This document shows, one piece after another, positions 28,853 through 37,923 of a stretch of 64,000 nucleotides of DNA. A model generated the notes under the pieces. The model was given only the letters and a program-made list of their open reading frames with translations, was not told the DNA's origin and made no database searches. Source of the DNA: JBHHUI01 sp965248775 (GTDB lineage: Bacteria; Chloroflexota; Anaerolineae; Anaerolineales; JBHHUI01); NCBI GenBank assembly GCA_965248775.1, contig OZ252150.1:434001-498000 (forward strand), read 5' to 3'. The translations under genes were made by a program, and so were the position numbers. The first letter of the stretch is position 1. Every line of letters starts with the position of its first letter.

Positions 28853-29806
28853 TTGACTGTGTCGATGGATAAAATGCCGCAAGTGCGTGCGTTACAACGC
28901 CCGATTGCCGGTGGGACCAACAACGGCGTGCGTCCGCGTCGTTATGATTACTGGCGCACAGGTTACGGCAATGAGCCAATGCCGCCGGTCGCTCTCTGGG
29001 TGGCGCAGGTCGGCGAATACCATTGTAAGCCGGATTATCAAGCCGGCGAATTCGAACACGGCGACCGAACGCAAGCTTTCTACCATCTGAGCGGTCGCGC
29101 CACATTCCTCCATTCCGGCCAGTGTGAATCAGTTGAACCGGGCGACCTGCTTCTCATCCCCCCCGGAGTCCCCTTTCGCTACGAATCGAAGCTCCGCATG
29201 AAACATCATTGGCTCGCATTGGCTGGAGAGTGGCCGGACGTGCTCGGAACTCCAAAAGCGAGTCGCACGCCGCTGGGTTACGACCGCGAGTTCGAGAACC
29301 TGCTGGTGGAGATGCGCGAGGTGCTGATCCTGCAGCAGCCGGGGAATGCACTGCGCGCAATAGGGGTGCTTTATCATCTGCTGGCCCGCCGCGATGAAAT
29401 CCTTGCCGTAGCCAACGGAGCGAGCGAGCCGCGCCCGGAGCCTGTGCGTAGTGCAATTGCTTATCTGCGTGAGAACTACTCCGAAGCATTCAATGCTGCC
29501 CAAACCGCGTCGTCTGCGGGTATCAGCACCTCATACTTACGCGCATTGTTCGACCGCTGGGTCGGTGAATCGCCTAAAAGTTTTCATACACGCTGCCGCA
29601 TCGATAAGGCGACGCGCCTGATCGTCGAGCAGCACCTCACGATTGCGGAAGTGGCGCATCATGTGGGTTTCGGCGATGCCGCGCATTTTTCGCGCGTGTT
29701 CAAACAGTTCACCGGCCTTGCGCCAAGTGCCTACGGTGCTGAAGCCAGGCGCCGTATGGGTTCGACGCGCGCATCATCCCGTAGACAGAGGTCAAATGAT
29801 TCCTAG
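28853..29806 (+). CDS. AraC-family transcriptional regulator
   Basis: About 317 aa. The N-terminal cupin-like sensor (residues 40-150: FYHLSGRATFLHSGQCESVE, GDLLLIPPGVPFRYES) is followed by two C-terminal helix-turn-helix motifs (AAQTASSAGISTSYLRALFD and LTIAEVAHHVGFGDAAHFSR) and the AraC signature FSRVFKQFTGLAPSAYG. TTG 28853, GTG 28859 and ATG 28865 are possible starts; ATG 28865 is safest. Divergent from phnW, so it probably controls the phosphonate/methylated-amine genes in response to a small ligand bound by the cupin domain. Confidence 0.88.
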   Translation: MTVSMDKMPQVRALQRPIAGGTNNGVRPRRYDYWRTGYGNEPMPPVALWVAQVGEYHCKPDYQAGEFEHGDRTQAFYHLSGRATFLHSGQCESVEPGDLLLIPPGVPFRYESKLRMKHHWLALAGEWPDVLGTPKASRTPLGYDREFENLLVEMREVLILQQPGNALRAIGVLYHLLARRDEILAVANGASEPRPEPVRSAIAYLRENYSEAFNAAQTASSAGISTSYLRALFDRWVGESPKSFHTRCRIDKATRLIVEQHLTIAEVAHHVGFGDAAHFSRVFKQFTGLAPSAYGAEARRRMGSTRASSRRQRSNDS

Positions 29807-29859
29807 CGTTGTGAATTTCTTTCAGGATTCTGAGCCTGGAGAAGCTTGAGGACAGCAAC

Positions 29860-30912
29860 ATGCCATTACTTACCACAACTCTCGGCGCTTACCCCAAACC
29901 CGATTATGTGCCCATACCTGACTGGTTTCGATATAACCCGAGTATGGCTAATCCCACGCGGCACTATGAAGAGTTTCAGCGCACGCATCGCTTGCAGGAC
30001 CTCGAAGACATCTTCGCACGCGCCGCCCGCGATTTGATCGGTGACCAGATTAGCGCCGGCATTGACGTCCCGACCGATGGGGAAGTGCTTCGCGAGAATT
30101 ACATTCACTATCATTGCAGGCACCTCGACGGGATAGACTTTACCCATCTGACGAAAAAAACCATGCGTTCCGGCAGCTGGGAGGGCGAAGTGCCGACGGT
30201 GACGGGTCCCATCCGGGCGCGCGAACACTTCTTGCCGCACGATTGGCGTGTCTCGCAGCAAGCGACCGATCATCCGGTTAAGGTCACCATACCCGGTCCG
30301 CTGACGATATCGAACTCGACGGCGGACGAATACTATGCGGACGAGAAGGCCCTCGGAGCAGACTTGGCGGAAGCCATCAACGCGGAGATTTTGGCGCTGG
30401 CCGCAGTTGGCTGTGAGTGGATTCAGGTGGACGAACCGGTTTTCGCACGTGAACCGGAAAAGGCGCTGGCATTCGGCGTGGAGAATTTAGAGCGCTGTTT
30501 TCATCGCGTTCCCGAACAGGTCGTACGCACAATGCACATGTGTTGCGGTTACCCGGATCGTCTGGACAACGAAGACTATCCGAAGGCCGACCTAGATGCT
30601 TATTTCAAAATCGCGCCTGCGATCGATGCCTCCAGTATTCAGGCCGTTTCGATCGAAGACGCCCATCCTTACAACGATCTGACGCTCCTGGAATATTTTC
30701 GGAGCACAAAGGTAATCTTCGGCGCTGTTGCCATTGCACGTTCGCGCGTCGAGCCGGTGGAAGAAATCCAGGAACGCTTGGCAGCTGCCTTGGGGCATAT
30801 TGATGCCGATCGCCTAATCGTCGCGCCCGACTGCGGTCTGGGGCTACTGGATCGCCAGACGGCCATTGCCAAATTGCAAAACCTCTCGGCCGCTGCTCGC
30901 GCGCTCGGGTGA
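29860..30912 (+). CDS. MetE C-terminal-like (methionine synthase II) methyltransferase
   Basis: 350 aa, corresponding to the catalytic barrel of cobalamin-independent methionine synthase without the N-terminal half. Zinc-ligand candidates are HxC in RTMHMCCGYPD, an internal Glu, and the Cys of IVAPDCGLGLL. Also VKVTIPGPLTISN and EWIQVDEPVFARE. Single-barrel homologues act as folate-independent methyltransferases (MesD-like or methylcobamide-linked). Here it sits beside the AraC/phnW locus and in a region with MttB and MttC homologues, so it may accept methyl from a corrinoid protein. That link is inference. Confidence 0.8.
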   Translation: MPLLTTTLGAYPKPDYVPIPDWFRYNPSMANPTRHYEEFQRTHRLQDLEDIFARAARDLIGDQISAGIDVPTDGEVLRENYIHYHCRHLDGIDFTHLTKKTMRSGSWEGEVPTVTGPIRAREHFLPHDWRVSQQATDHPVKVTIPGPLTISNSTADEYYADEKALGADLAEAINAEILALAAVGCEWIQVDEPVFAREPEKALAFGVENLERCFHRVPEQVVRTMHMCCGYPDRLDNEDYPKADLDAYFKIAPAIDASSIQAVSIEDAHPYNDLTLLEYFRSTKVIFGAVAIARSRVEPVEEIQERLAAALGHIDADRLIVAPDCGLGLLDRQTAIAKLQNLSAAARALG

Positions 30913-30952
30913 TCGCTCTCACGAAAAAGTCTCCAACATTGCAGCCTTCGAA

Positions 30953-31786
30953 ATGATCCTGAATATTGCGCATCGCGGAGCGCGCAGCCTGGCACCAGAA
31001 AACACGCTTACCGCAGCACGCAAAGCCTTGCAGTTTGGCGCCGATATGTGGGAGCTTGACGTCGCCGTCACTGCGGACGAACAGCTCATTCTGTTTCACT
31101 ACAACTCGTTGGAGCGAACCACCAACGCGAGCGATGTGTTCCCCGATCGCGCCCCGTGGACATTCACAAAGTTCACTTTGGCCGAACTGCAGACGCTCGA
31201 CTGCGGCAGTTGGTATGTGGACACGGACCCCTTCGGCGAAGTTGCGCAAGGCGCTCTGACACCTGGAGAACTGGAGGCCTATCGGAACGAATGTATCCCA
31301 ACGCTGCAGCAGGCGCTGCAGTTCACTCGTGCTAACAATTGGCGCGTAAATTTGGAGATCAAAGCGTTACCCGCGCCATTAGGCAATTTCCCAATCGTGC
31401 AGGCCGTGGCATCTTTAATCGAACGACTGGACATGGTGGAGCACACCATCGTCAGTTCATTTCTGCCCGAGCGGCTTATCGAAATGCGGCGCCGTCTGCC
31501 AGCCGTCAAAATCCACAGCCTGCTGGGTGAGAACAGGGACAAGAAAATCGAGATCCCAGCCAGCAGCAGCTTTGATGGCTTCAACCCTCGCTTTAATCGG
31601 GTCTCCGATGCGCAAATTATTACGTTACAGCGAGCAGGTTATGGCGTTATCCCCTTTGTTGTAAATGAAACGGCCGATTTGGAGAGGATGGTGGCGCTCG
31701 GGGTAATGGGAATTATCACGGACTATCCACAGCGTCTTGAACGCATACTGCAGGAAAGCAAAGTAGCAGAGTATAAAACGCTATAA
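30953..31786 (+). CDS. Glycerophosphodiester phosphodiesterase family
   Basis: 277 aa from ATG 30953. GDPD TIM barrel: catalytic/metal motif NIAHRGARSLAPENTLTA, MWELDVAVTADEQLILFHYN (Glu, Asp and the second His; the usual HD is HYN here), NLEIKALP, SSFLPERLIEMRRRLP and VNETADLERMVALGVMGIIT. The family hydrolyses glycerophosphodiesters such as glycerophosphocholine to glycerol 3-phosphate and an alcohol. No signal peptide is seen, so probably cytoplasmic. It starts 40 bp after the MetE-like gene on the same strand. Beside phosphonate and betaine genes, it could release choline-like head groups. Confidence 0.85.
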   Translation: MILNIAHRGARSLAPENTLTAARKALQFGADMWELDVAVTADEQLILFHYNSLERTTNASDVFPDRAPWTFTKFTLAELQTLDCGSWYVDTDPFGEVAQGALTPGELEAYRNECIPTLQQALQFTRANNWRVNLEIKALPAPLGNFPIVQAVASLIERLDMVEHTIVSSFLPERLIEMRRRLPAVKIHSLLGENRDKKIEIPASSSFDGFNPRFNRVSDAQIITLQRAGYGVIPFVVNETADLERMVALGVMGIITDYPQRLERILQESKVAEYKTL

Positions 31787-32029
31787 TCAGTAGATCAGGA
31801 AAGCCCCTAATCCAGGCAGAGCATTCTAAAACTATTGATGATGATTTTCCTATTCGAACCGATACTATTTACATGCGAAGTTTTTCAATGCCGTGACGGG
31901 CTGGGAGCGGCGCATTTGATTTGAGTAGATTTAGCCGCTGAACACTGGTGAGCAGGGTCTGTGTACGAATCTTCAACCGCTAAGCCCCGCTCCCCAATTC
32001 CAGGTTGAAGCTATCAAGGGGGATCCACA

Positions 32030-32827
32030 ATTCGTCTCGAAAACAAAGTAGCACTTATCACCGGCGCCGGTAGTGGTATCGGTCGCGAAACGGCGTTGCT
32101 GTTCGCTGCCCAAGGCGCTCGGGTTGTGGTGGTGGATATAAACGACCCGGTCGGCGAAGAGACCGTGCAATTAATCGCGCAGCAGGGTGGGGCGGCGGTC
32201 TATACCCACGCCGATGTATCGTCAGCAGCTGATACCGAGAAAATGGTCCAAGACGCAGAATCGCAATTTGGTGCGCTGCACGTGTTGTTCAACAACGCCG
32301 GTATTTCCCATGCGGATGACGACGATGCCATGACGACAACTGAGCAGGTGTGGGACCTGACGATGTCGATAAATCTGAAGGGTGTTTTCCTCGGCTGCAA
32401 GTATGGCATTCCCGCACTGCGGCGTGCGGGTGGCGGCTCAATTATCAATACCGCTTCGTTTGTCGCGCACCTTGGCGCGGCTACCCCGCAGCTTGCTTAT
32501 ACTGCGAGTAAAGGGGGCGTGTTGGCGATGACGCGTGAGTTAGCCGTCATACACGCGCAAGAACACATCCGCATCAACGCGCTCTGCCCAGGGCCGTTAC
32601 GCACCGAACTGCTGATGAAATATTTGGATACGGAAGAGAAACGCCAGCGGCGACTTGTACATATCCCCATGGGTCGCTTTGGCGAAGCGCGCGAGATCGC
32701 GCAAGCCGCGCTATTTCTGGCATCAGACGAATCGTCGTATGTTACGGGCACAGAGTTCCTTGTTGACGGTGGTATTACGGCAGCCTATGTTACGCCTGAT
32801 GTCGGCGGTAATGCGGGCGCACAGTAG
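32030..32827 (+). CDS. SDR-family dehydrogenase, apparent ATT start
   Basis: 265 aa classical short-chain dehydrogenase: NKVALITGAGSGIGRETALL (nucleotide motif), VVVVDIND (NAD-type Asp), LFNNAGISH, catalytic Ser in IINTASFVAHLG, YTASK, and C-terminal YVTGTEFLVDGGI. The natural N-terminus (xRLENKVALITG) has ATT at 32030 where a start should be, with GGGGGA 5 nt upstream. The first conventional start, TTG 32096, would delete the nucleotide-binding loop, so ATT is used or ATG was miscalled. Substrate unknown. Confidence 0.85.
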   Translation: MRLENKVALITGAGSGIGRETALLFAAQGARVVVVDINDPVGEETVQLIAQQGGAAVYTHADVSSAADTEKMVQDAESQFGALHVLFNNAGISHADDDDAMTTTEQVWDLTMSINLKGVFLGCKYGIPALRRAGGGSIINTASFVAHLGAATPQLAYTASKGGVLAMTRELAVIHAQEHIRINALCPGPLRTELLMKYLDTEEKRQRRLVHIPMGRFGEAREIAQAALFLASDESSYVTGTEFLVDGGITAAYVTPDVGGNAGAQ

Positions 32828-32904
32828 TCGGGAGGCTGTCTGTAGTGAAATACACGACGCAGATATCCGCCTTTCCTCGTGAATGAAGCAAGCAGGTATA
32901 TACA

Positions 32905-34053
32905 GTGAAGACAAACCTAACCCTACAAACAACTGAACGCTACAAACTTAAAGGTGTTATCGATCGGCTCGGTCGCAGCTGGCACAGCTTGACAGGCCCC
33001 GCAGTCACGATACAGGATCCTGAAAGCCGCCGCCGGGCGCAATTGCTCTCAGCGATATTAGTCGTCCTGATTCCTTTATCCATTCTTGTGTTCGGCCTGC
33101 GTCTATTGATTGATGCTGCCTTTAGCCCCTCTCTGATAGCAGTGGGCGGCCTCATTGTCCTGCCGAGCATATATGGCCTGAGTCGGACCAAGTACGAAAA
33201 GCTGGCGGCCTGGTTCATTGCAAGTCTATTCCCCATCGCGATCTTTGCTACAGTTATCGCCACCTATAACCCTGCTGAATTCAGAAACCTACTTTTTTTC
33301 CTTTCTCGGGGTGTCCTTCTAAGCAGCATACTGCTCTCTGTAAGAGCTACTTTTATTCTGGCGGCCATAGACATTGGAGTTATGTTGTTGTTGCCGGCAT
33401 TCATCGCCGAAGAGACTTTCACCGAAATTATTCAACCGCTGACTTTTCTCATTCTTTTGACTGTTTTAGTATTGTTCGCTCTACGCCAGAGTAACGGGAT
33501 AGTAATGGACCAGCAGGTCGAACTATCTAAAGGCATTCCTGAGAAAGATCCTGAAAACGACGAAACCACCGAACCCACGCAGTCCGAGGCGGCATTCACG
33601 GAGTTGCTAAGAATTTCTGCTGCGCTCAACGCGCCCAATCTTAGTGTGGACAGTGTTTTGGAATTTATCACCGAATCTTCCAACCTGATTGTTCACTCAA
33701 AGTTTTCAGCCCTGTTTTCACTCGACGAGGAAACTGAAAAACTCGTCCTGATAGATTCATTTAAGGCCCCCTCAGCCTATTCAGCGCTAATCAAGAAAGG
33801 ATTCTCGATATCAATGGGAGAGGGGCCGGCGGGAATCGCCTTCCAAGAGCAAGAACCCATATTAATGGAAGACCTGCTGCACAACACCGTCTTCTCAAAA
33901 TGGAAGAAGATAGCGAAGAGAGAAAAATACAATGCTATTTATTCGTTTCCGATCATGGTGGCAGCCAAGCCGAAATTTGTTCTTAACTTCTACTTCGCTG
34001 AGCCCCATCCACGCATCTCAAAAAGTCAGTTCACCATGCTGGAGACCTTGTAA
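32905..34053 (+). CDS. Membrane GAF-domain sensor, cut by IS66
   Basis: 382 aa as it stands. Six or so membrane helices in residues 45-195 (LLSAILVVLIPLSILVFGLR, LIAVGGLIVLPSIYGLS, LAAWFIASLFPIAIFATVI, ILAAIDIGVMLLLPAF, LTFLILLTVLVLFAL), an acidic linker, then a GAF domain from about residue 230 (LLRISAALNAPNLSVDSVLE, MGEGPAGIAFQEQEPILMED). The stop TAA 34051-34053 lies inside the IS66 terminal repeat, so the natural C-terminus, probably a histidine kinase or GGDEF output module, is missing and is not found after the element. The sensor is probably non-functional. Confidence 0.75.
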   Translation: MKTNLTLQTTERYKLKGVIDRLGRSWHSLTGPAVTIQDPESRRRAQLLSAILVVLIPLSILVFGLRLLIDAAFSPSLIAVGGLIVLPSIYGLSRTKYEKLAAWFIASLFPIAIFATVIATYNPAEFRNLLFFLSRGVLLSSILLSVRATFILAAIDIGVMLLLPAFIAEETFTEIIQPLTFLILLTVLVLFALRQSNGIVMDQQVELSKGIPEKDPENDETTEPTQSEAAFTELLRISAALNAPNLSVDSVLEFITESSNLIVHSKFSALFSLDEETEKLVLIDSFKAPSAYSALIKKGFSISMGEGPAGIAFQEQEPILMEDLLHNTVFSKWKKIAKREKYNAIYSFPIMVAAKPKFVLNFYFAEPHPRISKSQFTMLETL

Positions 34054-35549
34054 CTGCTCACGACTTTTGTGAGAGTTGGGTGTTATAGATGACATGAAGG
34101 CGGAAGTAAAGGTGGATGCGCTGCAGGAGTTGTCGCGGGAAGAACTGATTGCGCTCAACCAGCGCTTGATTGAAGAAATCCAGCGTTTGGCAGCGGAAGT
34201 GAGCGCTTTGCGCGAGGAACTGGAGCGGTCGAAGCGACCGCCACCGACCTCGCGTAACTCGTCGCAACCCCCATCGCAGGACTGGAAGGGCGAGCACGGA
34301 AAGCGCAGGCGACGTAAAAAGCGCGGTGCGCAGCCGGGGCACGCCAAAGCGGAGCGTGCGCTGGTGGAGCAACCCGACCAGGTGATCGAGGCGTGGGTGG
34401 AAAGCTGTGCGCATTGCCCTTGTCGCGTCGCGACAGGACGCGGCGGGACGGGACTGCTCGACCAGGCACCGGAACGCGTGCTCCGGCGGCAGCTGACCGA
34501 ACTGCCGGAGATCAAACCCGTCGTCATCGAGACGCGGCAATATGAAGTCGTCTGTCCCACTTGCCAACGGCTGCAACGCGGGCCGCTGCCGGCAGGGTTG
34601 GAAGCCGGGCGCTATTTCGGGCCGCACCTGGAAGCGCTGGTCACCTATCTGCATCACGAACATCATCTGGGCTTTGCGCGGCTGTGCACCGCCAAGCCCA
34701 GGCTTGACTGGGTGTTGCGCGATGTCTTCGGCACCCGCCTGAGCGAAGGCGGGGCGGTGGCGATGCTGAAACGCGCCGGGGCGGCCGCGCAACCGGAAGC
34801 CGCAGCCATTGGCGCACGTGTGCGCCAGAGCGCGGTGATCGCCAGCGACGAGACCAGCGCCCGGCTGCACGGGCGGAACTACTGGGAATGGGTGTTCCTC
34901 GGTGACGACGGCGAATATCATCTGATCCAACCCAGTCGCGGGCAGGATGTCATCACCGCGTTCATGGGTACATATCGGGCTGAAGTCTGGGTGAGCGATT
35001 GTTGGGCGCCGCAGTTGAAGGCCCCGGCTGCGGAGCATCAGTTGTGCCTGCCACATCAAGTGCGGGCATTGCAGGGGTTGCGCGACAAACGCCCGCGTCT
35101 GGCCTGGGCGCGGGAATTGCAAGCCTTGTTCCGCGCCGCTATGTCGCTCGGCAAACGGCGCGCGACGCTCACGCCGCGTGGGTATCGGCGGCAGGTGACG
35201 CTCCTGGAACGCCGCTTGGACCGCCTGCTGGCGCGACGGGTCACTGGTGTGGGTGCCAACCTGTTGCGGCGTTACCGCACTCACCGCGCCCATCTGCTGC
35301 TCTTTCTGCATCGCACCGACGTGCCCGCGGACAACAACGCTTGCGAGCGCGCACTGCGGCCCTCGGTGATCCACCGCAAGGTCATGGGCAGCTTTCGCTC
35401 GGACTGGGGCGCGCAGGCCTACGCCGCCTTGGCCACTGTGCTGAACACCGCCAAGCGGGCGGATGAAAACATCTTCCACAAGTTGGTCTGCTTGATGGGT
35501 CCACCGGTTCTGCATTATCTGCAACCATCTATCCCGTGAGTAGTTACCA
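34048..35549 (+). mobile_element. IS66-family insertion sequence
   Basis: About 1.5 kb. Imperfect terminal repeats: left GTAACTGCTCACG at 34050-34062 and right CGTGAGTAGTTAC at 35535-35547 (12 of 13 complementary). Contains a single tnpC-type transposase and no tnpA/tnpB, as in the ISBst12-like branch. No matching 8-bp target duplication was found at the two flanks, and the interrupted GAF gene does not resume, so the right flank has been rearranged. Confidence 0.8.
34076..35539 (+). CDS. IS66-family transposase
   Basis: About 480 aa, intact. N-terminal coiled coil (ELSREELIALNQRLIEEIQR), basic linker with PPTSRNSSQPPSQDWK, zinc-binding Cys motif (SCAHCPC ... CPTCQR), then DDE domain with AVIASDETSARLHGRNYWEW (first Asp), VWVSDCWAPQL (second Asp) and DVPADNNACERALRPSVIHR (Glu). 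TTG 34076 is the longest start; ATG 34094 (MKAEVKVDAL) is more likely. Ends at TGA 35539 inside the right repeat. Confidence 0.92.
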   Translation: MGVIDDMKAEVKVDALQELSREELIALNQRLIEEIQRLAAEVSALREELERSKRPPPTSRNSSQPPSQDWKGEHGKRRRRKKRGAQPGHAKAERALVEQPDQVIEAWVESCAHCPCRVATGRGGTGLLDQAPERVLRRQLTELPEIKPVVIETRQYEVVCPTCQRLQRGPLPAGLEAGRYFGPHLEALVTYLHHEHHLGFARLCTAKPRLDWVLRDVFGTRLSEGGAVAMLKRAGAAAQPEAAAIGARVRQSAVIASDETSARLHGRNYWEWVFLGDDGEYHLIQPSRGQDVITAFMGTYRAEVWVSDCWAPQLKAPAAEHQLCLPHQVRALQGLRDKRPRLAWARELQALFRAAMSLGKRRATLTPRGYRRQVTLLERRLDRLLARRVTGVGANLLRRYRTHRAHLLLFLHRTDVPADNNACERALRPSVIHRKVMGSFRSDWGAQAYAALATVLNTAKRADENIFHKLVCLMGPPVLHYLQPSIP

Positions 35550-35662
35550 GTGTTCTAACTCATTTGTTATAAGTGTTAGCATTGCCGGATGCATACGGTA
35601 GGTGAAGTGCAACGAAGCATTACTCTCCAGACCAATCTTCTATGGTGGATGCTTCCCGCAGG

Positions 35663-36463
35663 TCAAATAGCCTGTCCCAGAAACTTTTCTATCATCTTAC
35701 CAATCAGATCAGGCTTCTCCTTGAAGACAGCGTGACCTACATCTTGAATCAGTTGAGATTGAGTATCGGGTAAATGACTTGATAGACGCTCGAGAACAGC
35801 ACGTGGATTGCAAAATGTGTCGAATCGACCCATGAGCCCTAAAGTTGGGGCAGTAAGTGCTTGCAAGGTGCGCCTTCGAACCGGAAAGATTAGAGGCAGC
35901 ATATAGAAATTCCTGAGTGCACCCCCCCCGGCATCTGCAAATTCTTCCACCACGGAGTTTGATGCGGAAGGTCCGGCGGTCAGTCGCGCAAGTTTACGCA
36001 TAGCAGTCTCAGATGAAAACAACTTGTAACCGATAATAAAGAGCGCAGCCTTCAGCAAGTAGACGAGCCGAAAACTCACGACACCGACAGGGCTGATAAG
36101 CACCACCCGTGAGATTCTTTCAGGCGCAAAGTACGCCAATTTCAACGTCAGCCAGCCACCTAGCGAAAAGCCGACGAAGTTTGCTCGCTGGATACCGAGC
36201 GAATCGAGAACGTCTGTAAGCCACATTGCGTGGTCATAGCTAAAAGACGAAAGATGAAATGGTTCTGTCTTGCCCAGTTGTCTCGGTGCATCCGGAGCAA
36301 ATACTCGGTAGCTTGATGCAAGCTCGTTGATCAAAGGCCAGCACCCGGCGGCGCTGCTAAATGCTCCATGAAGAATGACGACAGGATCTGCATTGGCATC
36401 GCCTGCATCGATAACATGGGTACTACCAAATCGAGTCGTAATGTTCCGTGATTTGTATGGCAC
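35663..36463 (-). CDS. Alpha/beta hydrolase
   Basis: 266 aa alpha/beta hydrolase. Oxyanion segment VVILHGAFSSAAGC, nucleophile elbow FVGFSLGGWLTLKLAYF (Ser), acid in LGLMGRFDTFCNPRAVL (Asp), base in DVGHAVFKEKPDLIGKM (His). A hydrophobic cap stretch (VVSFRLVYLLKAALFIIGYKLF, residues about 125-146) suggests membrane proximity or a lipid-like substrate. Stands alone on the minus strand, with IS66 downstream. Substrate unknown. Confidence 0.85.
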   Translation of the reverse strand: MPYKSRNITTRFGSTHVIDAGDANADPVVILHGAFSSAAGCWPLINELASSYRVFAPDAPRQLGKTEPFHLSSFSYDHAMWLTDVLDSLGIQRANFVGFSLGGWLTLKLAYFAPERISRVVLISPVGVVSFRLVYLLKAALFIIGYKLFSSETAMRKLARLTAGPSASNSVVEEFADAGGGALRNFYMLPLIFPVRRRTLQALTAPTLGLMGRFDTFCNPRAVLERLSSHLPDTQSQLIQDVGHAVFKEKPDLIGKMIEKFLGQAI

Positions 36464-36966
36464 GACTATCCTGTCTAGCAGGCTTCATACAACTCGTCAC
36501 GGCTGATTTTGCGAACATGTTTTCGTTTCAAGTCTAAATCTCGTTTCATGTGTAGAAAAATTTCTGGATGGGGCTCTTCAATTCATTATTCCGTCGATGG
36601 CTCGTTAAAAACTTAAATCTTTGGGCGAACAAAAACCGTAGTCCGATGGGCTACGGCTGGCGAATAATATCAGATCCGGTAGCGCCAACCCCATTGTCAT
36701 CTGTGGCTTGGAAAGGCGGCTTCAGGACTGGGTGAACTGTATGGGATGCTGATGAGGCCTTCGCCGGATACCGCTGTTGCAAGGCCTCTCTACCGAGCTA
36801 TTAGGTTGTCCGAATTTATGGTTCCGTAGAACCAATATAATTTATTGTGTGCCGGGGGAGTTATACATCAATGAAGGAGGCTCTGCAAATTGTATTTTGT
36901 AGGCCCGAAATACCTTATTACATTAATCGAGGGAGTTCTAAAAGAACATAGAAGCGTGTCATAAGC
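36464..36966. other. 503-bp intergenic region with hairpins
   Basis: No gene seen. Contains a hairpin CCGTAG...CTACGG (about 36637-36657), a GGTTC...GAACC hairpin (about 36822-36835), and at 36721-36741 a stretch (TTCAGGACTGGGTGAACTGT) that almost repeats one at 51369. That second copy lies next to the palindrome array, which suggests a partial copy of the interleaved palindrome family. Confidence 0.5.
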
Positions 36967-37758
36967 ATGAACACTGTGACAATCAACGATATTAGCGTCA
37001 ACTATGAAATGGTAGGCTCGGGCCCACCGGTCGTGCTGCTGCACGGTTTGGCGGAGGACCATCGGTCGTGGTCGCGCATTCAAACCGACTTGTTCGATTG
37101 GACAACCTATGCTGTGGATTTGCGCGGCCATGGTGCGACGACCTCTGGGGAAGGTGAGGGTTCGCTTGTGCAGCTTGGTCACGACCTGATCGGATTTCTC
37201 GAGCAAGTGACCGGGCCGGCCGCGGTGGTGGGATTCTCGCTCGGAGGAACCATTGTGTTATGGGCCACAGCCGAACGCCCTGACCTCGTCGTCCATCCAA
37301 TTGCGGTGGCGACCTCCTCGGTGGTCGGACGGGCCGCCGTTGGATACTACGCCGGCCGTATCGCGCAGCTCAATGCCGGCAACCACGACGAGTTTGCGGC
37401 CGGTCTGCGGGCTGACACCGCAAACGCGGTCGTCAGCGACGTCGGTTTCGATGCGCTCATTGCGCAGCGCCTCGAAGCCGTGGGCAGTGGTGCAGGCTTC
37501 CTCAACGCCGCTACGGCAATGATTCGATTGCACGACACACCTCTCACACCACGGCTTGCTGAGATCGAGCTCCACGTCGACGTGATCGGTGCCGAAAGAG
37601 ACAAGTTCTGTCCCCGCAAGGCAGCTGATATTATGCTCGCGGCGCTCCCGGATGCAACGTATCACGAGATTGCAAACGCCGGTCACTTGATTGCTGTCGA
37701 CCAACCGAGGGCATTTGCCTCAATGCTTGCTGGAATTCTAAATAGTAGAAAAACTTGA
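36967..37758 (+). CDS. Alpha/beta hydrolase
   Basis: 263 aa. VVLLHGLAEDHRSW oxyanion strand, DLRGHGATTSGEGEG, nucleophile elbow VVGFSLGGTIVLWATAERP (Ser), acid DVIGAERDKFCPRKA (Asp), base NAGHLIAVDQPRAFA (His): a complete triad in an esterase/haloalkane-dehalogenase-like fold. ATG 36967. Not closely similar to the hydrolase at 35,663, and no operon partner. Base composition is richer in GC than its flanks. Substrate unknown. Confidence 0.87.
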   Translation: MNTVTINDISVNYEMVGSGPPVVLLHGLAEDHRSWSRIQTDLFDWTTYAVDLRGHGATTSGEGEGSLVQLGHDLIGFLEQVTGPAAVVGFSLGGTIVLWATAERPDLVVHPIAVATSSVVGRAAVGYYAGRIAQLNAGNHDEFAAGLRADTANAVVSDVGFDALIAQRLEAVGSGAGFLNAATAMIRLHDTPLTPRLAEIELHVDVIGAERDKFCPRKAADIMLAALPDATYHEIANAGHLIAVDQPRAFASMLAGILNSRKT

Positions 37759-37923
37759 TCGCAATTCGCTACAACGTGTCGGTGAGATCGCAGCCGCCCT
37801 TTTTAATGTAGGCGCTGCCTTCGCCAAAAAGTGGTCGACCAACTTGGTGCTCGAGTTGACTCCCTGCCTAGCGCCACGCGATTCGAAAACGAAATGCGGA
37901 AATCAAGTCTGACGCTCGTGTGA

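Noticed and set aside
31787..32029. Riboswitch upstream of the SDR gene
   Set aside because: Only a GGGAGCGG/CCGCTCCC inverted repeat is visible; no match to a riboswitch consensus that I know.
34058..35524. 488-aa minus-strand ORF opposite the IS66 transposase
   Set aside because: Shadow of a GC-rich coding gene; composition is not protein-like.
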